Origin: Fomitopsis serialis
Lineage: Eukaryota; Basidiomycota; Agaricomycetes; Polyporales; Fomitopsidaceae
NCBI RefSeq assembly: GCF_022376445.1
Contig: NW_025955691.1
Span: forward strand, 1-14,611
DNA: 14,611 nucleotides
Reading direction: 5' to 3'
Positions 8,336 to 14,611 of this stretch are shown here, in pieces. How positions within the stretch are numbered: the stretch's first letter is position 1; every line of letters starts with the position of its first letter. The notes under the pieces were generated by a model, which saw nothing but the letters and a program-made list of their open reading frames with translations, searched no databases and was not told the origin of the DNA. The position numbers and the translations under genes were made by a program.

Positions 8336-8532
8336 TGTAATGCGCCTTACTCGTCGTGCCTCGTATGCGCTGCACCCAGTCTCTATTCAAGAGGTACTGT
8401 CTACAGATTGCATACAAAGGCGGTGACGAGGTAAAGCTGAGGACTCGTAGGCGCCGGCGCGCCATACGAGTCCTGAGCAAACAAGGACAAATATGTAATG
8501 TAAGATATACCGTAACGGGAATATCCGTTACA
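8336..8532 (-). repeat. LTR, 5' copy in sense orientation
   Basis: 197 bp, ends TGTAA and TTACA, aligning end to end with 2184-2384. It lacks four bases relative to that copy (at the AAAGG, TAGGTG and CCTGG runs) and has T for G at the sixth position. It carries the same inverted repeat AGGACTCGTA/TACGAGTCCT (8440-8474). Confidence 0.88.
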
Positions 8533-9330
8533 CGATCGTAGGGTAGGGCGAACCTAGGATATCTCCCTGGTTGCCATCGCGGTGGAAGACCTCGTCAAGG
8601 TAACGCATCAACTCGTCAATCTCGGGGAACGACCTGGGAGCAGGAAGCGTATCGTTCGCTAGCAGGATAGCCCGGCTACGGGACTCGAACAAGAAGCGCT
8701 GTTCGAAGGTCGGTACGATGGTTCGAAGGATAGTCAATGTCCGGAGGCACGTACGATCATCCAACGGACTCCGTGGGCCCAAGCCAGCCACTCTCCGGGA
8801 CTGTTGGCATCGTATCGCGGCTCGACAAGTCCCTCGGTCTTGAGGACCTCTAGGAGGCGGTAGTAGCGGGCAGCATACGCTTCGGAAGTTGGGTCGAGGT
8901 GCGGCATGTTCGTGTAAGCCAGGCAAACTCCTGCGGCTGTCTCATATCTTCGAGGACTGTCACCGGCTCCGGTTATGACCTTCACCGTTCGGGGACGGTC
9001 GCCCGTTATTCGGAACTTGCGGAAGGCCGAGTTGGGTTCTCTCATGTGTTAGTAGGTCCGGGTCGAGCGTTGTGACAGTCTCCGATTGGCTATTTTCCTT
9101 ATCACTCTCATTCATCATTTCTTGGATTTCTCTTGGCTCTCTTGGTCTTCGGACCGTATTTTCCTGTATATACTCTGGGACTTGTTCCCTTCGAATCTCA
9201 GCATCAGGGAAAACCGCCCAAAACCCCAAGACGTTGGCGAGATGTCCAAGAGCTCTTGAAGCCTCTTGAAGAGATCATATCTATTCAAGATGTCGACAAC
9301 AGCTCAAGACAAGTCCTCGATATATAGAGA
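8533..9330 (-). pseudogene. remnant of an unidentified coding sequence
   Basis: Minus-strand frames with protein-like composition run in series. 9260-9060 includes LANVLGFWAVFPDAEIRREQ and PREPREIQEMMNESDKEN. 9045-8770 includes AFRKFRITGDRPRTVKVI, YAARYYRLLEVLKTEGLVEP and GEWLAWAHGVRWMIVRA. 8760-8533 includes FEQRFLFESRSRAILLAND and FPEIDELMRYLDEVFHRDGN. The last step needs a one-base shift near 8760. A CTACTAAC branch-like motif at about 9052 precedes an AG and could mark an intron between the first two parts. The series runs into the LTR at 8532 without a stop. I do not recognise the family. It may be a gene interrupted by the element or part of an older element. Confidence 0.45.
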
Positions 9331-9838
9331 GCACTATGCTCAGTGACATCTCTGATAGCTCTTTACTATCTTTCTTACAGGTTGGGAACGCCAGCCATAT
9401 GGCCCATATTCTGGCAGCTCTTCAACTTCTCTGAGAGCATTATGCTAATCTCTCAACAGACCACATCAATTCCAATTCGGATTGCATTCGGGTATTGCAG
9501 CATAAAATCATATCCATTGACATACAACATACAGCCCGTGAAGCTATGCTAATATCCTACACCAGCGCGTGTTGTACAATGTGAGCTATAAATGGATGCT
9601 GGTTGTGAAGGAAGAAAAGCACAGCTACAGTTTGTGAGCGACAATGATACGTAGTACATACGTGAGCGACGGACGATGAGTAGTACATACAAGCTGTGAG
9701 AGCATCGAGACGGACAGGTATATCACCGCTTGGAGGCTTGGACCAATGTGAGAACGAAGTACGCGCCCACGCGCACCTGCAAATGATCAGTGAATGAGCC
9801 CACCGACAAGACGGGACCATACCCATATTGCAATCACC
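9331..9838. other. intergenic stretch, AT-richer
   Basis: No gene is seen. The word GAGAGCAYTATGCT occurs twice (about 9328 and 9434). A two-unit tandem repeat of about 28-29 bp lies at 9634-9690. The rest shows nothing I can name. It separates the unknown remnant from the end of the second DUF6532-type gene. Confidence 0.5.
9634..9690. repeat. two-unit tandem repeat, 28-29 bp
   Basis: Units 9634-9661 and 9662-9690 both start GTGAGCGAC and end AGTAGTACATAC or GTAGTACATAC, with a diverged middle. Confidence 0.7.
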
Positions 9839-12731
9839 TCACGCCGCTGCCTCAGCTTTCTTGCCCTTGGTCGCTGAGGATTACGCTGGGTCGAAGGACC
9901 CGCTCCTGGTCGCAGCTGCGGTGGATGCCAGTGTCGGTGTCCCAGCGGCAGCCTTGCCCTTGCTCCATCGGCCGATCACCAGCCCCAAGTCAATGCCATC
10001 GTCCACATCGACATCTTGCCGGTTTGCTTCGGGGCCGAGCTTTGAGCAATCCCGCGAAGGCCCTGACAGATGGCTGTTAACCTAGCAGAGTCGGAAGCTG
10101 ACCACTTACCTGATGTTGTGACCAGGTGTCATTCAAGGACTCAACGAGTGCGGCGACGCCCTCATAGGCACGGCTATTGGGGTCTGCATGTCGACGTAGC
10201 TTCTCGATGCCCGCCAACAAGCGATCGAACCTACAAAAATAGTGTCAGTGTGAATGCGACCCCATGCAAGATGTACTCGGCCGCATAAGTCTTCTCCTCG
10301 AAGGCGACGGTTGCATTGCCCTTCAGAGATTCATCCAGGGCTACCAAGATCTAACAGTGTGTTAGAAGTGAGTCAATGGAATATTCGGGCACTCACCGCA
10401 CTGCACGTCAAGGCAATCATGTTGCTCGACGGCGGCATGACATCAAGGTCAAACCGCTCTCGGTTCTCACTGCGGAGAGCCTCTGGATGCTGCCCAACCC
10501 ACCATTGACGGCCATCACCTCAGCAATGACGATGCTGTGGAATGGCGTGTCGAGGTCGGGGGTTTCCCATAGCTGTTGCAGTTAGCTCAGGAAAAAGCTG
10601 ATCAGTGATGCACGTACCGAAGGGTCCACGCAGGATCTGGCAGCTCCACGTTCCCGTAGTGGAAGTATTGTTTTGCTTCAGGAACCTGATGCGTGCCTCC
10701 TTCGCCTTCTGCAGCTTCGCCGTACGACTCACCTCCAACCGGTGTCCGAGATCTTGATGGACAACAACTCCTTCTCCACGACACGCTTTGCTTTCTGCTT
10801 CAGTTCTTGTCGGATTTGCGCCGCCGCCCTGTAGACCTGAGACATGGAAACCAAATTATCATTAGCATGGGATAGCTGACGCGAAACACTCACATATCTG
10901 CCCATCTTCGCTTGGATCTTCTCATCCGACCACAGCGGGGCGAAGTCCTTTTGGAACTCATCCGTCTGGTACTTCTGCAGGATTTGAAGGTCGTTCATGA
11001 TGTTGATCGGGATGGTGAGCTTCTCCATGCTGGTGCCTTTCAAGCGCGGCCACGCATTCTCGAGGGCGATGTAGACCCGCAGCTCTTGCATTGCTTTGTG
11101 CAGGAAGCTCTTGACAGGCTCTTTCACGAACAGCTCCTTGACGTCCTTGACGTCCTGACGTCCTGCAGCTGCGTCGATGTGACGTCCTTGGTCCTGGTAC
11201 TGGTTTTCTGCACCTTGGCCTTGCCTTTGTTCTTCGAGTCCGCATTGTCGATCGTCTGTATGATGAGCTACAAGATTTGGTTAGTCTAGATTCCGCCATT
11301 CAAAAATGCTTACATCGTCAGCTCCGTCAAGTTCATCCAACTGATCCTCGTCACTGGCGTCCTCGTGCTCTTCAACTTCGGGCTGGTAAGAGGAGCTATC
11401 ATCGCCGGAGCCATCGTCCAAGCTGCCAGATGCCCTGTCTTTGACCTTACTCACCGTCGCCGGCGGTTCGCCGGCAGACGCGCTGTCAATCTCTCCAGAG
11501 GGCTGAGGGCTACCGACCGGATCTCATGAACAGCCCATTAGTGGGGCTTTGATTCGTTGAGAACCTGTGCATCATGGACTTACCTTCAGCATCCGACAAC
11601 GGCACGTTGAATCGGCCACCCTTCCTCTTGAGAACCCCTTCCCTGCTTCCACCCTGCAGGACACTCCGGACAGGACCCACGGGCTTGGCTCTCCTAGTCG
11701 TTGCACCTATCCAAGTGTTAGGCTGTGTTGAGGCTTACTCGTATAGCCACATACCAAGTCGATCGGTAAGCGCTTTCTCCTCATTGGAGATACTTTGTCC
11801 TTGCTTGCGAGCCCTCGCACCACGGGGTTCCTCAATCTCATCTTTCTCTGCAGCCGGTTGCCCTGTATATGGAAACGGTACGTCTTGAGCTCTGCGTGTG
11901 GGACAGAGTTATGCAACTCACTCAGCACAATTGTGTCACCCTCCTCCGGCTCAGCAGCTTCTGGTGAGTCAATCTCTACCGTGTTGGTCTTTGGTTTCTT
12001 CTTGTTGGCAGGCTCCGCAGCCGACTCGTCATCACTGCTCTCCTTTTCAGAATCGATGGCCTTCCTCTTGCGCGGCTTGGCCGTCGGTCTTGACTTCGAA
12101 GAGGAGGCTCCTATAGCCGTTGACGAGCGGTGGCTGAGCTGACATACTACGATGACTCACCTTCCTTCGCCTTTCCTTTGGTCTTGCGCCTGACTGCAAC
12201 TTCGCTGCCCTCCCCGGTGGACTCTCCGCCATCCTGCCCACTCTCCCCCAACATGTCGATATTGCCTTCGTGTTCTTCATCTATCATGGCGGCACTGTTG
12301 GCCTGTATAGCTACAGAAATGTCAGTGTGCCATATTCCACCATTACCGCTATTCTGTGAAGACTCACTGTCCCAACGATCCTTCTCAGCTTTGCCCTTCT
12401 TGTTCGCAGCCGCAACCATCGACCTAGCCATTACATCCAGCTCCTTGGGAGCCAGATCAGGGCGCTGCACCTTGAGCACGTCCTTCATCAATTTGAGGCT
12501 TTGCTGATAGGTTAGTGGGGTTGCTCCGGTCGACCCGCCTTTGCCAGACGGGGGCTTTGCGCTCGAGGCCGCATTCTTGCTGGGCAGGGGCTTTGGTTCC
12601 GAGGCGTCATGCTTGCTCGAGGAAGCCTGCGTTGGTGAACCTCGTCTGGCTGCCGGTTTTTTGCTCGAGGTCGCCTTGGTCGGGACGGACACAGCGGGCT
12701 TCTTCGTGGACCTTGTTTCGCGCTGAGACAT
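9839..12731 (-). pseudogene. second DUF6532-type gene, many introns, several frame breaks
   Basis: ATG at 12731. The N-terminal part is Lys/Ser/Pro-rich and disordered, with nuclear-signal-like KPRKRK at about 12060. A DUF6532-type domain follows (MGRYVYRAAAQIRQELKQKA, YFHYGNVELPDPAW, TPFHSIVIAEVM, HPEALRSENRERFDLD, MIALTCSAILVALDES). Introns, 45-61 nt: 12367-12311, 12160-12111, 11921-11863, 11754-11707, 11583-11523, 11313-11268, 10893-10837, 10732-10686, 10617-10573, 10396-10351, 10276-10231, 10109-10063. The first and seventh are 57 nt and stop-free, so they mimic exon. Single-base breaks are placed at about 11155-11162 (inside a GACGTCAAG tandem repeat), 10670, 10570, 10505 and 10010; each needs one extra base. 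As written the frame ends at 9976. The other candidate ends are 9881 and 9839, after a Lys/Ala-rich tail. It may be a pseudogene, or an intact gene with assembly errors. Confidence 0.65.
11137..11162 (-). repeat. GACGTCAAG tandem repeat with a one-base-short unit
   Basis: On the sense strand three units run GACGTCAG, GACGTCAAG, GACGTCAAG. The first (11162-11155) is 8 bp and the others 9 bp. The short unit breaks the frame between the acidic exon and the exon encoding ELFVKEPVKSFLHKAMQELR. A 9-bp unit would keep frame. Confidence 0.75.
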
Positions 12732-12782
12732 GCTGTGAGTTGGCTACAAGGGATGCAAGGAGACAGACTTGTCACAGCAGGT

Positions 12783-12802
12783 GGAATCACTTGAGTGATT
12801 CC
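12783..12802. repeat. hairpin upstream of the second DUF6532-type gene
   Basis: GGAATCAC/GTGATTCC with loop TTGA, perfect 8-bp arms, 52 bp upstream of the ATG at 12731. It lies in the leader or promoter of that gene and is in the same size class as the hairpins inside the LTR element. It could also be an operator-like palindrome. Confidence 0.6.
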
Positions 12803-13416
12803 GCAACCGATAGTGAAAACATTGCGGGTTGGCGATACGGAGATGCGCGGAACACGTCTGACTTCGCGAAGCGTGATTCAAACACGCTCCGACAATTGCT
12901 GGCCCAGGCTCTTCAAGGTGCGTAGATATGTTGACCGAGAGTTATGGTTGAGCTGGAGGTTCAAAAACAAGTCATTACGTGGCAATACGTGATGTCTGTC
13001 AAATAATATGCATTCGGGTAACATAACATACACAGCGCTAACTCTACTGAAAGTGACCCTTCTTTCCCTCAAGTGCACCTTTCGTTCGTCAGCTGTGCTG
13101 GTCTGTGCGTTGTTCCAGTCCATGCACTATGTGCACCCTCTCCCTCGTTTCCTATCCTCTCGCCTGCTCATCCACTCGCCAACACACTCACCCATCCAGT
13201 AGTCCGCCTGCCCACGGTCGGCGTGTGTTGTGCACGGAATGCCCGGCATGGCCGTTGGTCTGTACTAATGCGCGTGGGGTTCACCAATCATCTGTTGGCC
13301 GTGCCTGCGTACTGAGCACTGAGCATCCGTCCAGTGTGCTCGCGATCGGCCTCCGTACCGTCGCCTGCCGGGCGCTCCGTAGCTCGTGGAGCTTTCAGTT
13401 GTCATCACTTACCTTA
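12803..13416. other. upstream region of the second DUF6532-type gene, no gene seen
   Basis: No coding sequence is supported. It probably holds the promoter of the minus-strand gene starting at 12731. A pyrimidine-rich stretch on the plus strand (about 13045-13200, purine-rich on the gene's strand) is the only compositional feature. No clear TATA box could be assigned. Confidence 0.45.
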
Positions 13417-13446
13417 TTTGGGTTCGCAATGCATTGCGAACCCAAA
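13417..13446. repeat. perfect 30-bp palindrome
   Basis: TTTGGGTTCGCAATG is followed immediately by its exact reverse complement, with no spacer. The word GGGTTCGCA recurs in direct orientation at about 14588, near the right edge. It could be a foldback remnant, the end of a DNA transposon or a protein-binding palindrome. Confidence 0.85.
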
Positions 13447-13799
13447 AGCGGATCCTACGACAGGTGGTCCCGACGCACATCTCCGCGTGTCTGTCCTGGT
13501 CGAGTACACTTCAGTGAAATGCATACGTCTGTGTCGACCGATGGGCGCACAGCCTGACACCACATCCCCTGGTCCACGTTCTCGCCCTCCGGATCCCGAG
13601 CCATCCCGCCCTTCCCGTCCCAGTACGTACGTGGTGCTCTCCGCCTGACCGCGTGTGCTCGTGTCAATGCGACACGCGTCCAGCGTGCGTGAATGCGTGC
13701 ACTGTGGTACGTCGTCCGCGCTGTTCACTTCCGTACGTCCGGCATTCGAGCTGACGTGTGGTCCATCCTTCTGAGATGCTCGTCCAGCAGAGTGTCATC

Positions 13800-13985
13800 G
13801 ATGGGCGAGCAAGCGAGCTGCGAGAGCAGAAGGGAGGGCGAGCTAGCGAAGAGGGGAGAGTGGGCATGCGAACGAGCTAGCCAGGGCGTGAGTAGGCAGA
13901 CGAGCGGGGCGGGCAAGTGAGCGAGCGCCAAGCAGGCGAGCGGGTGAGACGAGTGAGACGGGCGAGAGCGGGCGGGTGATGAGTC
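13800..13985. repeat. degenerate G-rich minisatellite, array 1
   Basis: Imperfect repetition of words like GCGAGCGG, GGCGAGC and GTGAGACGG, with G and A concentrated on the plus strand. Open frames across it (Arg/Ser/Leu/Pro-rich) are compositional and not genes. It borders the H+-ATPase fragment on one side. Confidence 0.7.
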
Positions 13986-14205
13986 GATCGAGTAGTTGTG
14001 CGTACCTAGAATACGATGCGCGAACCGTGGAACGACGGTGGAAAGACCGGGCTCCGTCAGGACGATGTCAGCAGCGCGCCAGCAGCGTCGGTAGTACCCT
14101 CGACGGCGATACCGACGTCAGCGTGGGACAGAGCGGGAGCGTTGTTATCACCGTCACTAGTCATCGCGACTAAGTGACCCAGACCTGGAGACGCGCTCGA
14201 AGCCG
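13985..14205 (-). pseudogene. fragment of a plasma-membrane P-type H+-ATPase gene
   Basis: The minus strand reads GLGHLVAMTSDGDNNAPALS then HADVGIAVEGTTDAA. After a one-base break at about 14078 it continues RAADIVLTEPGLSTVV and, further on, HNYSI. In fungal Pma1-type proton pumps this region is the hinge motif with GDGxNDAP, followed by GIAVEGATDAARGAADIVLTEPGLS and NYSIY. Here the motif is altered: G to S in the MTGDG part, and N for the conserved D before AP. Upstream text (FEVQGNGFERV, about 14245-14215) may be the degraded neighbouring segment. It covers only about 70 codons of a protein usually over 900 residues long, and it is flanked by the two minisatellites. It is clearly non-functional as written. 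Confidence 0.75.
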
Positions 14206-14249
14206 TTGCCCTGAACTTCGAAGTTGTCGCCATCGACATCCTCGTAGGC

Positions 14250-14460
14250 AACCGCGAGAGCGCGCAGACCGCAGAACGGGCGGGCAAGACAGGGTGATGG
14301 TGAGGGTGCGGGCGGGCGAGACGGGCGGACAGGAAAGAGCGGGTGAGCGAGCGAGGTAGTGAGAAGGCGAGCGCGGGCGGACGAGAACGGGGAAAGCGAG
14401 CGGGAAAGCGAGAAGGCAAGCGCGTGAGCAAGAATGGGCACGCGAGCGGGAGTGGGAGGT
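14250..14460. repeat. degenerate G-rich minisatellite, array 2
   Basis: Same word set as the array at 13800-13985 (GCGAGCGGG, GGCGGGCGAG, GAAAGCGAG) and the same strand bias. The two arrays bracket the H+-ATPase fragment, so they may be expansions in former introns or inserted repeats. Confidence 0.7.
14304..14325 (+). other. canonical G-quadruplex motif
   Basis: Four GGG runs are separated by loops of 3, 1 and 6 nt (14304-14306, 14310-14312, 14314-14316, 14323-14325). It lies inside minisatellite array 2, so it may simply reflect the repeat's composition. Confidence 0.6.
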
Positions 14461-14611
14461 TGGCTGTGTGACGGCACGAATGCCTCTGGTGCGTCGTTGT
14501 CGTCCGCGAGGTGGCAACACAGCAGGTGCGTCAGTGTTCAAGTTTTTTGCGATTTACTGTGACTAGGACCGTACTCGGTACCCCACGGGTTCGCATGACC
14601 CATGCTCTGCA

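Larger units (their letters stand above)
2184..8532 (-). mobile_element. non-autonomous LTR retroelement with hairpin-rich interior
   Basis: Two direct repeats of 201 and 197 bp, both bounded TGTAA...TTACA, flank about 5.95 kb. The LTRs differ by one substitution and three indels (1, 2 and 1 bp). Sense is taken as minus because a purine-rich tract (GTGGGGGAGAG) abuts the LTR at 2385, a coding start lies 118 nt inside the other LTR, and the long frame is on this strand. No protease, integrase, reverse transcriptase or RNase H motif is seen in any frame, so it must rely on another element. The stretch just after the 5' LTR (8335 downwards, CTTTTTTGCGCTCC) does not begin with TGG, so I cannot assign a tRNA primer site. 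Flanking 5-mers (ACCTT and CGATC) do not match, so there is no target duplication. 2399-2614 is non-coding 3' region. Confidence 0.8.

Noticed and set aside
2184..8532. LTR element in plus orientation
   Set aside because: The purine run before 8336 is weaker than the GTGGGGGAGAG tract before 2384 on the minus strand, and the long frame and first ATG are on the minus strand.
12311..12367. 57-nt segment of the second DUF6532-type gene as exon
   Set aside because: It is in frame and stop-free, but has GTGAGT at the start, CTGAC then TGTAG at the end, and removing it gives a smoother protein. Treated as an intron; 10837-10893 likewise.

Overview
The window looks like nuclear DNA of a mushroom-forming basidiomycete (Agaricomycetes). 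Genes have many short spliceosomal introns (about 45-70 nt, GT...AG), the sequence is GC-rich, and two genes carry the DUF6532-type domain that is typical of Agaricomycetes. There is no rRNA, tRNA or CRISPR array that I can support.

Layout. 1-860 is gene-free, with a possible relict of the hairpin element at the edge and short tandem repeats. 894-2183 (minus) is the C-terminal part of a DUF6532-type gene with clean splicing, cut off at its 5' side by an LTR. 2184-8532 is an LTR element about 6.35 kb long, sense on the minus strand. It has two nearly identical LTRs of 201 and 197 bp, a polypurine tract, a gag-like start with a coiled coil, and a long frame of 985 codons. It has no recognisable protease, integrase, reverse transcriptase or RNase H, so it appears non-autonomous. 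8533-9330 holds remnants of an unidentified minus-strand coding sequence. 9839-12731 (minus) is a second DUF6532-type gene with at least 12 introns and several single-base frame breaks. 12732-14611 is mostly non-coding. It holds a perfect 30-bp palindrome, two G-rich minisatellites and, between them, a decayed piece of a P-type plasma-membrane H+-ATPase gene.

The most unusual thing is inside the LTR element. From about 2.9 to 7.9 kb it is studded with dozens of short, nearly perfect inverted repeats (arms 6-12 bp, loops mostly 3-8 nt), in places spaced about 57 bp apart. They lie inside coding frame and encode a recurring short peptide motif. Two diverged copies of one module show paired changes that keep the stems intact. 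I know of no described fungal nuclear retroelement built this way, though palindromic repeats inside genes are known elsewhere (Rickettsia palindromic elements, double-hairpin elements of fungal mitochondria).

A second window-wide signal is that every frame break I could place reads as one missing base, in several unrelated genes. That suggests either deletion-biased decay or uncorrected single-base deletions in the assembly. Exon, domain and repeat positions below were read by eye; no search was run.
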